Position numbers and translations under genes: made by a program
The notes under the pieces: generated by a model
Seen by the model: the letters and a program-made list of their open reading frames with translations, nothing else
Told to the model about the DNA's origin: nothing
Database searches by the model: none
Assembly (NCBI GenBank): GCA_013298545.1
Contig: JAAFIA010000018.1
Span: 1-60,841, forward strand
DNA length: 60,841 nt
Origin: Bacteroidota bacterium
GTDB lineage: Bacteria; Bacteroidota; Bacteroidia; Palsa-965
Reading direction: 5' to 3'
Shown here: positions 23,565-33,590 of the stretch, one piece after another
Numbering within the stretch: position 1 is the first letter of the stretch
Layout of the letters: the number at the start of each line of letters is the position of its first letter

Positions 23565-25928
23565 ATGAAAAACATTTTCGCATTTTTTCTGCTTCTACTA
23601 ACGGGTTCTGTTTTTGCGCAAGTGCCTACGCAAACCATTCGCGGAACCGTTGTTGACAATCAAACCAAGGCGGGATTGCCCGGTGCAATTGTCATCATAG
23701 CCGATTCGGGTAGTTTTAAAAATACGGCTGCCGACGTAAACGGAAAATTTCGTTTCGATAATATTCCGGTGGGTCGTCATGTGATTCAGGTAAAAATGAC
23801 GGGGTACAAAGAACGTTCGCTTACCGTTATTTTGAGTGCTGGAAAAGAAGTGGTGTTGACCATTGAGGTGGAAGAATCTGTTTATGAAGGAAAAGAAGTG
23901 GTGATTACTGCCGAAACGCAGAAGGCAAAACCGAATAATGAAATGAGTACGGTAAGTTCGCGTTCGTTTACCATTGAAGAAACACAAAAATATGCGGGTA
24001 GTCTCGGCGACCCATCACGCATGGCGGCCAATTATGCGGGCGTGAGTGGTGCCAATGATTCGCGCAACGACATTGTAATTCGTGGCAATTCGCCGCAGGG
24101 TTTGTTGTGGCGTTTGAATGGTACAGATATTCCGAATCCAAACCACTTTGGTTCGTTTGGAAGTACGGGTGGCCCTGTCAGTATTTTGAACAATAACGTT
24201 TTGGATAATTCCGATTTTATGACGAGTGCGTTTCCGGCTGAATATGGCAATGCGTTGGCGGGTGCATTCGACTTGCGTTTGCGTAAAGGGAATAACGAGC
24301 GTTTTGAATTTTTGGGACAAGTTGGTTTCAATGGTTTTGAAGGTGGTATTGAAGGGCCATTTTCTAAAAAACACAATGGTTCTTTTTTGATCAATTACCG
24401 CTATTCGACGTTGGTGTTGTTTCAAAAAATTGGTGTCGATTTTGGAACAGGTACGGCAATTCCGAAGTATCAGGATGTGTCGTTTAACTTTAATTTGCCC
24501 ACAGAAAAAGCAGGAACGTTTTCGTGGTGGGGCGTGGGTGGCTTGAGTAATGTGAATTTGTTGGACAGCGAACGCGATACAACAAAATTGGATTTATATA
24601 CCATTGGTGGTTACGACACGTATTATACAACACGCATGGGCGTTACGGGGCTTTCGCATGTGTATCCGTTTGGGGAGCGCGCGTGGGGGCGTTTGAATAT
24701 CGGTGTGAATCTTTCGCAAAATCTGGTGCAGCTCGATTCGTTTTCGTTTCAAGATCGTTCTACTTGGGCAAATTATGGTAGTAATTTCCGCCAAACAAAA
24801 ATCAATTTCAATTATACGTTTGTCGAAAAATTCAATGCGCGCAATACGCTTAAATCGGGTGTGTTTGTAGATCGGATTGATTATTTATTGCTCGATAGCA
24901 CAGCCCTTTCTACAACCGTTTTTCGTCGCATTCGCGATGTAAAAGGTTCTACGTTTTTAGTTCAGGCATTCACGCAGTGGCAGCATAAGTTTACCGATTT
25001 GCTGACCTTAAATTTGGGTGTACATTACCAAGAATTGATGTTGAATCATTCGCGCGCCATTGAGCCGCGCATGGGCTTGCGCTGGCAGGTGAACGAAAAG
25101 CAATTCCTGAGTTTTGGCGCAGGTTTGCACAGTCAAATGCTAACGATATTTACTTATTTCAATCAGACGTTATTACCGGATGGTTCGTATTTGCAAACCA
25201 ATCGCAACCTCGATTTCTCGAAAAGTGCGCACGGTGTTGTGGCCTGGGACTGGAACTTGACTTCGCAAATGCGTTTGAAAGCAGAAGTGTATTACCAACA
25301 CTTGTACAATATTCCGATAGAGCGTAAATCAAGTATTTTCTCTTTCCTCAATGAGGGCGCTGATTTCAATGCACCGGGAATTGATAGTTTGATTAACAAT
25401 GGTACTGGACGTAATTATGGTTTAGAATTTACATTGGAGAAATTTTACAGCAAAGGTTTTTATTTCTTAGCAACGGCATCGTTGTTTGAATCAAAATATA
25501 CAGGCAGTGATAACGTGGAACGGAATACAGCGTTCAACGGAAATTATGTGTTCAATTTATTGGGTGGTTATGAATTTAAAATTGGCCAACGCAGTCGTTT
25601 ATCGTTCGATATTAAAGGCAATTTGGCAGGAGGAAAACGTTATGTGCCAATTGATATAAACGCATCGGCTTTGGCGCAAGAAGAAGTATATGACCCGACG
25701 AATGCTTATGAGCAGCGTTATGCCGATTATTTCCGTATCGATTTCAAAGTGGGGTATGTGATGGAGAGTAAAAAGTGGAAAATGACACAAACGTGGATGC
25801 TTGAATTTATGAATCTAACGGATCATAAAAATGTATTTACGCAAGTATATGACAAAGACAGCAACACACTCAAGACAAATTACCAAACGGGCTTGTTGAT
25901 GATTCCGAAATACATCATTACGTTTTAA
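23565..25928 (+). CDS. TonB-dependent receptor with carboxypeptidase-like domain
   Basis: A 787-residue outer-membrane receptor. Signal peptide to about residue 18 (VFAQ), then a CarboxypepD_reg-like domain (TIRGTVVDNQTKAGLPGAIV...DVNGKFRFDNIPVGRH), a plug domain with DIVIRGNSPQGLLWRLNGTDIPNPNHF and the EYGNALAGAFDLRLRKGN end, then about 550 residues of beta-barrel ending in a final strand YIITF. The ligand is unknown. No TonB-box is obvious. The histidine kinase gene starts 3 nt after the stop, which ties expression of the receptor to that two-component pair. Confidence 0.88.
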   Translation: MKNIFAFFLLLLTGSVFAQVPTQTIRGTVVDNQTKAGLPGAIVIIADSGSFKNTAADVNGKFRFDNIPVGRHVIQVKMTGYKERSLTVILSAGKEVVLTIEVEESVYEGKEVVITAETQKAKPNNEMSTVSSRSFTIEETQKYAGSLGDPSRMAANYAGVSGANDSRNDIVIRGNSPQGLLWRLNGTDIPNPNHFGSFGSTGGPVSILNNNVLDNSDFMTSAFPAEYGNALAGAFDLRLRKGNNERFEFLGQVGFNGFEGGIEGPFSKKHNGSFLINYRYSTLVLFQKIGVDFGTGTAIPKYQDVSFNFNLPTEKAGTFSWWGVGGLSNVNLLDSERDTTKLDLYTIGGYDTYYTTRMGVTGLSHVYPFGERAWGRLNIGVNLSQNLVQLDSFSFQDRSTWANYGSNFRQTKINFNYTFVEKFNARNTLKSGVFVDRIDYLLLDSTALSTTVFRRIRDVKGSTFLVQAFTQWQHKFTDLLTLNLGVHYQELMLNHSRAIEPRMGLRWQVNEKQFLSFGAGLHSQMLTIFTYFNQTLLPDGSYLQTNRNLDFSKSAHGVVAWDWNLTSQMRLKAEVYYQHLYNIPIERKSSIFSFLNEGADFNAPGIDSLINNGTGRNYGLEFTLEKFYSKGFYFLATASLFESKYTGSDNVERNTAFNGNYVFNLLGGYEFKIGQRSRLSFDIKGNLAGGKRYVPIDINASALAQEEVYDPTNAYEQRYADYFRIDFKVGYVMESKKWKMTQTWMLEFMNLTDHKNVFTQVYDKDSNTLKTNYQTGLLMIPKYIITF

Positions 25929-25931
25929 CGC

Positions 25932-26963
25932 ATGACGGAGAAGAAGAAAATTCCTTATCCCAAAGACTTGCTGGCGCGCTTGATTGGTGTGCCAGCAATA
26001 GCTTTGCTAACGCTATTGATTCCGGCTGAGAGCGACGATTTTTCGTTATCGTTTTTTACTCGTCTTTGTATTGCGTTTATCATTACGGCATGCGTTTGGG
26101 AAGGCAACCGATTTTTAGTTGTTTATTTCCGCAATCGTTTTCCAAGTGTTGCCGAAACATGGAAACGTATTTTGTGGCAGTTTACGGTAAGTATGATTTT
26201 ATCCGCCTTGTTTATGGCTTTGTCTTGCGAAGTATTGACACAACTCATTCATGGCACTTGGTCATCTCCAACAATGCTGATTGCGAATATGCTAGTTGGG
26301 TTGATGATTACATTCATTGCATCGATTATTTATGAATGTGTGTATTTTTTTGTGCGTTGGCGCGAAGCGATTGTAGAAGCAGAGGAATTGAAAAGACAAC
26401 AACTGCATTGGCAACTAGAAACGTTGAAAACACAAGTCAATCCACATTTTTTATTCAATAGCTTGAATACTTTAACGTCGTTGATTGAAGAACATCCACC
26501 ACAAGCGGTGGACTTTGTGCAACAATTATCGCAAGTCTATCGGTATATTTTAGCGGGGCGAGATCGGCAAACGGTAAGGCTTTCGGAAGAGTTGGCTTTT
26601 ATCAAATCGTATGTTTTTTTGTTGAAGATGCGTTTTGGCGAAAATTTTTGTGTGCGTATTGCTATTCCAGAATCGTTGCACAATACGCAAATCCCTCCAC
26701 TAGTTTTACAATTGCTGATTGAGAATGCCATCAAGCACAATATTGTCTCGCGTGAAAAGCCGCTTCAGGTAGAAATCAAAACAACAGATATTTTAGAATT
26801 GGTTGTTGAAAATCAACTTAGTCCTAAAAAAACAGTTGAGTCATCGAGTGGATTTGGGCTTGACAATATTGTGAATCGGTATAAATTATTGAGTTCGCAA
26901 GAAGTAAAAATTGACCGTGTTGATGCGGTATTTCGGGTTACACTTCCATTACTCCAAGACTAG
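25932..26963 (+). CDS. LytS-type sensor histidine kinase
   Basis: A 343-residue sensor kinase with four membrane helices (about 17-31, 40-57, 80-100 and 115-140) and no extracytoplasmic sensor domain. The His_kinase motif QVNPHFLFNSLNTLTSLIE carries the phospho-acceptor His172. The ATPase part has PPLVLQLLIENAIKHN (N box) and SGFGLDNIVNRY (G box). It phosphorylates a LytTR regulator, here the gene starting 5 nt downstream. The tight link with a TonB receptor gene is less usual than the stand-alone pair. Confidence 0.9.
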   Translation: MTEKKKIPYPKDLLARLIGVPAIALLTLLIPAESDDFSLSFFTRLCIAFIITACVWEGNRFLVVYFRNRFPSVAETWKRILWQFTVSMILSALFMALSCEVLTQLIHGTWSSPTMLIANMLVGLMITFIASIIYECVYFFVRWREAIVEAEELKRQQLHWQLETLKTQVNPHFLFNSLNTLTSLIEEHPPQAVDFVQQLSQVYRYILAGRDRQTVRLSEELAFIKSYVFLLKMRFGENFCVRIAIPESLHNTQIPPLVLQLLIENAIKHNIVSREKPLQVEIKTTDILELVVENQLSPKKTVESSSGFGLDNIVNRYKLLSSQEVKIDRVDAVFRVTLPLLQD

Positions 26964-26968
26964 GACGT

Positions 26969-27730
26969 ATGCGCATTTTAATTGTCGAAGACGAACCTGC
27001 TGCGGCGCGACGTTTGCAAAAAATAATTTTGGAACTTGCGCCCCAAGCAACGATTGTGGGTGTATGCGAGAGCGTGAAGGAAAGTGTACACTGGTTAAAA
27101 ACCAATACACATCCCGATTTATTTTTGTTTGACATTCAATTAGCGGATGGATTGAGTTTTGAAATTTTTTCGCAAGTGGAAACAAGTGTTCCCGTGATTT
27201 TTACAACGGCGTATGATGAATATGCTTTACGCGCCTTTAAAGTAAACAGTGTAGATTATTTACTCAAACCGATTGATCGCGAAGCCCTGCGTCAAAGTGT
27301 AGAGAAATACCGGAAAATACAATCCAACATAACCAATCCGGCATTCGACATGCAAACCATACTGGCGCAAATGATGTCGGGCAAAACGATTTACAAAACG
27401 CGCTTTTTAGTTAGTAAAGGTGCACAGCTGATTCCCATCGATCAAAGCGAAGTGGCTTGGTTGCGAACAGAAGAACGAATTGTGTTTCTGCATACACACG
27501 ATGGCAAGCGGTATTTGACAGAGCATACCTTGGATGAACTAGAAGAGCAGCTTGATCCCACACATTTTTTTAGAGCCAATCGACAGTACTTAATTGCTAC
27601 ACGAGCCGTACATCATGCGAGTCCAGGTGTAAATGGTAAACTGAATTTATACTTAAACCCGCAAACCGAAGAAGAGGTGGTGGTTAGCCGCGAAAAAGCG
27701 ATGGCATTCCGACGTTGGCTCGAACGTTAG
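26969..27730 (+). CDS. LytTR-family response regulator
   Basis: A 253-residue regulator. The receiver domain (1-120) has the acidic pair in VEDEP, the phospho-acceptor Asp55 in LFDIQL, TTAYDEYALRAF and the KPID lysine. The LytTR DNA-binding domain (about 145-250) shows FLVSKGAQLIPIDQSEVAWLRTEER, LDELEEQLDPTHFFRANRQYLI and the closing VVVSREKAMAFRRWL. Such regulators bind short direct repeats near promoters; no such repeat was identified upstream of this operon. Last gene of the receptor/kinase/regulator operon. Confidence 0.92.
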   Translation: MRILIVEDEPAAARRLQKIILELAPQATIVGVCESVKESVHWLKTNTHPDLFLFDIQLADGLSFEIFSQVETSVPVIFTTAYDEYALRAFKVNSVDYLLKPIDREALRQSVEKYRKIQSNITNPAFDMQTILAQMMSGKTIYKTRFLVSKGAQLIPIDQSEVAWLRTEERIVFLHTHDGKRYLTEHTLDELEEQLDPTHFFRANRQYLIATRAVHHASPGVNGKLNLYLNPQTEEEVVVSREKAMAFRRWLER

Positions 27731-27743
27731 TTGAAACGAAAAG

Positions 27744-28418
27744 TCAATCGCGGTTGATTGGGAAAGTAAGCGTTGTTGTTCCTATTTTAAGTGTTCGTTT
27801 CAAGATAGAAACAATGGTTGTAGCAAGGATTGCACCGAGCGTAGCCAAAAACATATCTTTCTGTGCGTCCCAAATATCACCTTGAGAACCTAAATAAGCT
27901 TCGCCTTGAGCGGGAAAAAACACATCGGCCACAGCCCATTCAACAAGTTCGTACAAGCCACTGACCGAAAGTGTAATTTCAATGGGCAAAGCCCAACCCA
28001 CCCAAGAAGGAAAACGATACCACGAAATAAATAATTCGCGCATAGGGTATGCGAGCAAAAATCCAAAACTAAAATGGACGATACGGTCGTAATGATTGCG
28101 TTCCGTATCGAGTACATCTTGCAACCAATAGCCAAACGGATTTTCGGAATAGGAATACATAGATCCGTAAACATGGCCAGCCAGATAAACGGCAAACAAC
28201 AAATAACTCAGATCGCTAAACTGGTGTTTTTTGTAGGTCAGTAGCAGAAATCCGAGAAAGATAAATACAAGTGTGTTTTCTAAAACCCAATTGCTGATGT
28301 TGCTGGTTTTGAAAAGTGTGGTGAGCCAAATGGTAAGAAAGCCGACTAGAAAAACTTGCAACCACCGGTTTTTAGTAAAAGGTGTACGAAAGTTTGATAC
28401 CGCGTTGGAAAAAGGCAT
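27744..28418 (-). CDS. DUF2238 (YjdF-like) membrane protein
   Basis: A 224-residue membrane protein with about six helices. The C-terminal segment LYELVEWAVADVFFP...YLGSQGDIWDAQKDMFLATLGAI is the hallmark of DUF2238, where the conserved QGDxWDxQxDM motif lies before the last helix. The first 25 residues are polar. The function is unknown; the family is broad and often lone. It converges with the response regulator gene (13 nt between stops). Upstream, TATCTTTC is a one-mismatch version of the -7 element. Confidence 0.82.
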   Translation of the reverse strand: MPFSNAVSNFRTPFTKNRWLQVFLVGFLTIWLTTLFKTSNISNWVLENTLVFIFLGFLLLTYKKHQFSDLSYLLFAVYLAGHVYGSMYSYSENPFGYWLQDVLDTERNHYDRIVHFSFGFLLAYPMRELFISWYRFPSWVGWALPIEITLSVSGLYELVEWAVADVFFPAQGEAYLGSQGDIWDAQKDMFLATLGAILATTIVSILKRTLKIGTTTLTFPINRD

Positions 28419-28480
28419 AGGAGTTTTTTTGGGAAAGATAGGTTTTTATTGATTTTGTATCCCCTAACGGATTCTTCCGA

Positions 28481-29470
28481 TCAATAAAGCGTATAACTCA
28501 ATTTCACAATATCAATCCCCGCTTCTTGATGGCGGCGATTGACCCATGCGTAGGCACTTGGAGCTTCGGCATTGTAGAGGTAACTAAATTCTTCGCGTAA
28601 AATTTCGTTGCGGTAAAATTTTAAAGCCGTTGTTCGACCAATCGAATCATAGGTGAGCACCGATTTTTCGATCAAATCTTGATTGGCATTGCTCGTAAAA
28701 ATACGTTCCGTCAATCGTCCTTGTGCATCGTACTGATAGGTAACTTGATTGCGCAAACCGCCTACAATATAGGCTTGTCGTTCATCGACCAAATGCCCTT
28801 GTGAATCGTAATTGAGCATGGTTTCCTTATATACTTTGCCTTCGTCGTTCAAGCAGCGTTGTTTGACTTGCGCAGTGCCAAATTTCTCATAGCCAAAAAC
28901 TTCTTGCGATAAAACAGTTTGCACATCGAGAAAAAAATTGAGGTGAGAAGTATTGCGGTTGGTTTCGCGGCAATGGGTTTGCCGCGATATGGTTCCATCT
29001 AAATTGTATTCGTAATACCACGTATTGTAATAATCGCCATCGCACATGCGGCGCATATCGAGCCGTTTGAGGGAATCGTAGCGGTAATAGACGAAAATAG
29101 AATCGTGAACATAAACCGTTTTGGTTTCTGTCCATGCTTTGGCCACACGTTTGCCGCGCCGATAAACCGCAGGATGCTCAATGGTTTGTGTTGCTTGCCC
29201 TTTGATGCGCGTTTTCATGTAACGCACCAAACGGCCGAGTGTATCAAACATAAATTGTTCTTGCACACCGCGATCTTGAATGATCTGATTATCGGGTTTG
29301 TATTGGTAATCGGTGGTAATGGTGCGAATATGACGAGCACGAATACTGTCGGAATTAAAACGCAATGGCACACCAAATGGATCGTCGGTGATATAAACAA
29401 ACAATTGCGCACGCAATTCGGGCGCAAACAAACATAGACTCAAAATAATTACTCGAACAATTCGCTTCAT
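28481..29470 (-). CDS. exported YD-repeat-like protein
   Basis: A 329-residue protein with a signal peptide ending LRAQ (about residue 22). At least five short units match the YD/RHS repeat pattern: [52 protein letters not shown] and [14 protein letters not shown]. These beta-hairpin repeats build shells in RHS toxins, but here there is no RHS core or toxin end, so it is more like the small periplasmic or surface YD proteins of Bacteroidota. Its ATG overlaps the stop of the DUF255 gene by 4 nt, so translation is probably coupled. Confidence 0.7.
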   Translation of the reverse strand: MKRIVRVIILSLCLFAPELRAQLFVYITDDPFGVPLRFNSDSIRARHIRTITTDYQYKPDNQIIQDRGVQEQFMFDTLGRLVRYMKTRIKGQATQTIEHPAVYRRGKRVAKAWTETKTVYVHDSIFVYYRYDSLKRLDMRRMCDGDYYNTWYYEYNLDGTISRQTHCRETNRNTSHLNFFLDVQTVLSQEVFGYEKFGTAQVKQRCLNDEGKVYKETMLNYDSQGHLVDERQAYIVGGLRNQVTYQYDAQGRLTERIFTSNANQDLIEKSVLTYDSIGRTTALKFYRNEILREEFSYLYNAEAPSAYAWVNRRHQEAGIDIVKLSYTLY

Positions 29471-31479
29471 TTGCTTTGCAAGCGTTGCAGCGCATCGTCA
29501 ACCGATGTAACCGGAACTTCGCAAGTACCATTTTCGCAGATATAAATCAACGTTTGGTTTTGCTGAAAGCGGTTTTTAAACAAGGGTAACTGACTTGCCA
29601 CAGGACTTCCTGCAAAGATTTGATTCGTTAGGCCATGTTTGAGCAGCTCATGCCGGATATTTTCAACAGCCTTACCAACAATCGCCACTTCGCGAAAGGG
29701 CAGGGTAAAATGCAATTGCAATTGCATCCACCGCGAATAGCCCGCGCCATAATTGATAATATCTGGCTGCATCACCTTTAACATCCGCTCTGCGCGCGCA
29801 ATCCATTCGGGTAAACCATACACTTGACCCAACAAAAACAAATGCTCGGCAATGACTGAATTGGAGGCTGGAATCACATTGTCGCTGATTTCATGCTTTC
29901 GGGCAATGAGTGATGGATCGTCTGATGAGGTAAAGAAAAAGAAATCACTTTCGGTATCGACGAATTTCTCCAGAACGGTTTCCATCAACATCCGAGCATC
30001 ATCAAGCCACGATTCATCCATAGAAATTTGCCACAAGGCAAAAAACGCTTCGATGGTAAACGCATAATCTTCCAGAAACCCATTGATGGTAGAGCGGCCA
30101 TTTTTCCAACTATGCCAGAGCAAATGCCCCTCGCGCAACTGCTGCCCACGAATAAATTTTCCGTTTTTCAATGCGGCTAGCAAATATTCTTTTTCGCCAA
30201 GCGTATCGTACGCGTCGCAATACGCTTTGAGTTGCATTGCATTCCATGACGTAAGCGATTTGTCATCGAGACCGGGACGAATGCGTTTGCTTCGGGCTTG
30301 CAGCAATACTGATTTTGCAGCCACAATTTTCTGTTGCAATTCATCTTCTGTGAATCCGTGCTTATTTGCCAAAACGGCATTGCGTTCGCGGCGCAATAAA
30401 ATATAATTGTCGTGTTCCCAAAACCCAATGCTATTGATGTTAAACACATTGGCAAACCAAGAAAAATCTTCGCCAAGCAATTCTTGTAACTCGTCTTTTT
30501 TCCAGACATAAAATTTCCCCTCTTCACCTTCCGAATCGGCATCGAGCGCAGCATAAAACGCACCTTCTGGCGAAGTAAGCTCACGCGCCACAAAGTCTAA
30601 TGTTTCAACAATCACCTCGCGGTAAACAGGATCTTTTGTTTCGCGGAAAGCTTCGCAATAAAGCGAAACCAATTGCGCATTGTCGTAGAGCATTTTTTCA
30701 AAATGTGGCACTTTCCACAACATATCAGTTGCATACCGCGCAAAGCCGCCGCCAACTTGATCGTAAATTCCGCCAAATGCCAATTTATCAAGTGTGAGCA
30801 AAACCTGCTTGCGCACAACCGCATCGCGTGTGAGTTGCGCGTAGCGAAGGAGAAATTTATAATTATCGGGTAATGGAAATTTCGGTGCGCGGTTGGGACC
30901 GCCTTCCGCCGTATCGAAACGCAACATCCATTGTTCTACCGAAAGGCCAAGCGTATTGAGCGTGAGCTTTTCTTCACTCGAATCGCGCAACAGTTTATCG
31001 GCACGGCGAACACCATCGGTTAATTCTTGCGCATATTCGTTGCACTTGTCCGGCTCATTCGCCCATAGATCGGCGAGGTTAATTAAAATTTGTTTCCAAC
31101 GCTCTTTCTGGAAATACGTCCCGCCATAAATTGGTCTTCCATCGGGCAACACGAAACAATTGAGTGGCCATCCACCTTGGCCTGTCATCAACTGCACAGC
31201 AAGCATATACACTTGATCTATATCAGGACGTTCTTCGCGATCTACTTTGATGCAGATGAATAAATCGTTCATGATCTGTGCCACGCCTTCGTCTTCAAAC
31301 GATTCATGCTCCATCACATGACACCAGTGGCAAGCCGAATAGCCGACGCTGACGAGGATTAATTTATTTTCTGTCTTTGCACGTTGCAATGCTTCTTCCG
31401 ACCACGGATACCAATCGACGGGATTGTTGGCGTGTTGCAATAAATAAGGACTTGTTTCGAACTGAAGGCGGTTGGGCAT
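29467..31479 (-). CDS. DUF255 thioredoxin-domain protein (YyaL/SPATA20-like)
   Basis: A 670-residue protein. The N-terminal 160 residues are a thioredoxin-like DUF255 domain that starts [23 protein letters not shown] and has the redox motif CHWC (Cys50 and Cys53) in [14 protein letters not shown]. The rest is an alpha/alpha toroid resembling glycoside hydrolase barrels, with [24 protein letters not shown] and [16 protein letters not shown]. The family occurs from bacteria to mammals and has no firm biochemical role. It lies 10 nt after the LEA2 gene and overlaps the YD-repeat gene. Confidence 0.9.
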   Translation of the reverse strand: MPNRLQFETSPYLLQHANNPVDWYPWSEEALQRAKTENKLILVSVGYSACHWCHVMEHESFEDEGVAQIMNDLFICIKVDREERPDIDQVYMLAVQLMTGQGGWPLNCFVLPDGRPIYGGTYFQKERWKQILINLADLWANEPDKCNEYAQELTDGVRRADKLLRDSSEEKLTLNTLGLSVEQWMLRFDTAEGGPNRAPKFPLPDNYKFLLRYAQLTRDAVVRKQVLLTLDKLAFGGIYDQVGGGFARYATDMLWKVPHFEKMLYDNAQLVSLYCEAFRETKDPVYREVIVETLDFVARELTSPEGAFYAALDADSEGEEGKFYVWKKDELQELLGEDFSWFANVFNINSIGFWEHDNYILLRRERNAVLANKHGFTEDELQQKIVAAKSVLLQARSKRIRPGLDDKSLTSWNAMQLKAYCDAYDTLGEKEYLLAALKNGKFIRGQQLREGHLLWHSWKNGRSTINGFLEDYAFTIEAFFALWQISMDESWLDDARMLMETVLEKFVDTESDFFFFTSSDDPSLIARKHEISDNVIPASNSVIAEHLFLLGQVYGLPEWIARAERMLKVMQPDIINYGAGYSRWMQLQLHFTLPFREVAIVGKAVENIRHELLKHGLTNQIFAGSPVASQLPLFKNRFQQNQTLIYICENGTCEVPVTSVDDALQRLQSK

Positions 31480-31489
31480 ATTTAGTTAC

Positions 31490-31960
31490 TTATTTTTTCT
31501 CTGTATTTTCTACTGGAACATCTTTTTGAACGATGTCGATTGGAAATGTTTTTCTTACGCCTAGTGTTCCTGCTTTGACCCAGCCTTTAACCGTAACATT
31601 GGATTGCTTTTTGGCGATGGTAGCAATGAGTGTAGGCAAACCCGTAAGAATGTCTTTGAGTTGTGCCGTTACTTTCACGCGGTAAACATCTTCTTTTTTC
31701 CGTTTGATTTTGATTTTATCGGTCATACTTACTTTACCGAGCGGTGTCTTACCGACGGTAATGTCCAATTCAGAACCATAAATCGTGAGTGCGAGCGCGT
31801 TTGGATTATCGATTTTTAGGCCCATATCGAGTGTTACGAGGCCCTTCATAAAATCGAAATTACTAAACTTCACATCCTGAACACCCGTAGGCACAATAGG
31901 TTTGAGGCCACAAGAGGTAAGCAGCAGCAAGAGTGGCAGAAAAAGGAAAATACGTTTCAT
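31490..31960 (-). CDS. LEA2 (LEA14-like) lipoprotein
   Basis: A 156-residue lipoprotein: signal sequence with lipobox LLTSC (Cys17). The mature part matches the LEA type 2 / WHy beta-sandwich: VKFSNFDFMKGLVTLDMGLKIDNPNALALTIYGSELDITVG, then GKVSMTDKIKIKRKK and the late strands. These domains occur in desiccation-related plant proteins and in many bacterial lipoproteins; the role is not known. The ATG at 31960 is preferred because it begins the signal sequence; an in-frame ATG 10 codons upstream lies in the terminator region. Heads a three-gene minus-strand operon. Confidence 0.8.
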   Translation of the reverse strand: MKRIFLFLPLLLLLTSCGLKPIVPTGVQDVKFSNFDFMKGLVTLDMGLKIDNPNALALTIYGSELDITVGKTPLGKVSMTDKIKIKRKKEDVYRVKVTAQLKDILTGLPTLIATIAKKQSNVTVKGWVKAGTLGVRKTFPIDIVQKDVPVENTEKK

Positions 31961-31962
31961 AG

Positions 31963-32014
31963 CAAAAAAATGTGGTTGATGGTTTTGCAAGATTACTGCA
32001 AATCATCAACCACA
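31963..32014 (-). terminator. terminator after the dipeptidase gene, with promoter-like loop
   Basis: TGTGGTTGATG (31971-31981) pairs perfectly with CATCAACCACA (32004-32014), and inner bases extend the stem. On the minus strand it runs into seven T, so it terminates the M20 gene. The loop holds TAATCTTG, a one-mismatch -7 element for the LEA2 operon. Confidence 0.8.
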
Positions 32015-32033
32015 AACCGAGATGATGTGTTAA

Positions 32034-33422
32034 TTATTGTTTAGCGCCTGTATAAAACTGGTAAAACTGCGGAATCGTTTCAATGCCTTTGAGGTAATTG
32101 AAAACGCCGTAGTGTTCGTTTGGCGAATGAAGCGCGTCGCTATCCAGACCAAAGCCAAACAATACAGAATCTAGTCCAAGAACCGATTTGAAGAGTGCGA
32201 CAATTGGAATACTTCCGCCACCACGTGTTGGGATTGGTTTTTTGCCATACGTTGTTTCCATTGCGCGACTAGCGGCGCGGTATGCGTTAGAATTAGTTGA
32301 TACAACAACTGGTTCGCCGCCGTGATGGTACGATACTTTTACCTTTACGCCTTTGGGTGCAATGCTGTTGAAATGCGCATCGAATAATTTAGAGATTTTC
32401 TCAGACGATTGGTTAGGAACAAGACGCATCGAAATTTTCGCGTAGGCTTTTGACGGAAGTACCGTTTTTGCGCCTTCGCCCGTGTAACCGCCCCAAATTC
32501 CATTTACATCGCATGTTGGACGAATGCCCGTGCGCTCAATGGTAGAATAACCCGCTTCGCCCATAATATCGTCAATGGCCAAATCTTTTTTGTACTCATC
32601 GAGATTAAACGGAGCACGGCTCATTTCTTCGCGTTCTTCGGCACTGAGTTCAACAACATCGTCGTAAAAACCAGGAATCGTAATGTGTTTGTTTTCGTCG
32701 TGCAAAGACGCAATCATTTTGCAAAGCACATTGATTGGATTGGCGACAGCACCGCCATACACACCAGAGTGCAAATCGCGGTTTGGTCCAACCACTTCAA
32801 CTTCCATGTACGAAAGTCCGCGTAAGCCAACGTCAATAGAAGGCGTATCGTTTGCGATGATTGAAGTATCGGAAATCAGGATAACATCGGCTTTGAGTTT
32901 CTCTTTATTTTTTTGAAGGAAGGCACCGAGATTGGCCGAACCTACTTCTTCTTCGCCCTCAATCATAAATTTCACGTTGCAAGGAAGCGTGTTGGTATTC
33001 AACATGACTTCGAGAGCTTTAACGTGCATGTAAAATTGGCCTTTGTCATCGCACGATCCACGCGCAAAAATTGCACCTTCAGGATGAATTGGCGTGGTAC
33101 GAATCACTGGTTCAAACGGCGGTGTTGTCCAGAGATCAATTGGATCGGCTGGTTGAACATCATAATGACCGTAAACAAGAACAGTTGGTTTTGCGGGATC
33201 AATGATTTTTTCGCCATAGACAACGGGATAACCATCGGTTGGGCAAAGTTCTACGTTTGTAGCACCCGCGGCTTCTAGTTTTGCTTTTACCGCATCGGCT
33301 GTGCGAAGCACATCGGCTTTGTATTGTGGATCGGCACTCACAGAAGGAATGCGTAGAAGTTCGAAAAGTTCGTCGAGGAAACGTTGGCGGTTGGCCGCGA
33401 TGTAGTCTTGGTGCGCTTGCAT
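32034..33422 (-). CDS. M20-family dipeptidase
   Basis: A 462-residue cytoplasmic metallopeptidase of the M20A/CNDP type. The first metal site is GHYDVQPAD (His86, Asp88), then RGSCDDKGQ with the bridging Asp, and EGEEEVGS with the catalytic Glu pair (around 155-159). The lid domain contains LHSGVYGGAVANP, and the C-terminal metal ligand lies in LHSPNEHYG. It should cleave small peptides, probably with broad specificity. No -7 element was found close upstream. It is separated from the LEA2 operon by a terminator. Confidence 0.92.
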   Translation of the reverse strand: MQAHQDYIAANRQRFLDELFELLRIPSVSADPQYKADVLRTADAVKAKLEAAGATNVELCPTDGYPVVYGEKIIDPAKPTVLVYGHYDVQPADPIDLWTTPPFEPVIRTTPIHPEGAIFARGSCDDKGQFYMHVKALEVMLNTNTLPCNVKFMIEGEEEVGSANLGAFLQKNKEKLKADVILISDTSIIANDTPSIDVGLRGLSYMEVEVVGPNRDLHSGVYGGAVANPINVLCKMIASLHDENKHITIPGFYDDVVELSAEEREEMSRAPFNLDEYKKDLAIDDIMGEAGYSTIERTGIRPTCDVNGIWGGYTGEGAKTVLPSKAYAKISMRLVPNQSSEKISKLFDAHFNSIAPKGVKVKVSYHHGGEPVVVSTNSNAYRAASRAMETTYGKKPIPTRGGGSIPIVALFKSVLGLDSVLFGFGLDSDALHSPNEHYGVFNYLKGIETIPQFYQFYTGAKQ

Positions 33423-33547
33423 AGTTATGTTTGAATAAGGAACTGCGAATTTGCAATAAAAGGATGGAGAATGGAAACAGAAATTGGATTTTTCGGGGAT
33501 GAAATAGAAAAAAACGACTTTTCGCTCGGAAAACAGGTAGATTCGAT

Positions 33548-33555
33548 TATATTTG
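33548..33555 (+). promoter_or_regulatory. TAnnTTTG promoter element for the choice-of-anchor L gene
   Basis: TATATTTG ends 35 nt before the ATG at 33591, the longest leader among the elements found here. Confidence 0.6.
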
Positions 33556-33590
33556 TTAAGGCAAATACATCATTCCGAATACTTTTTACC

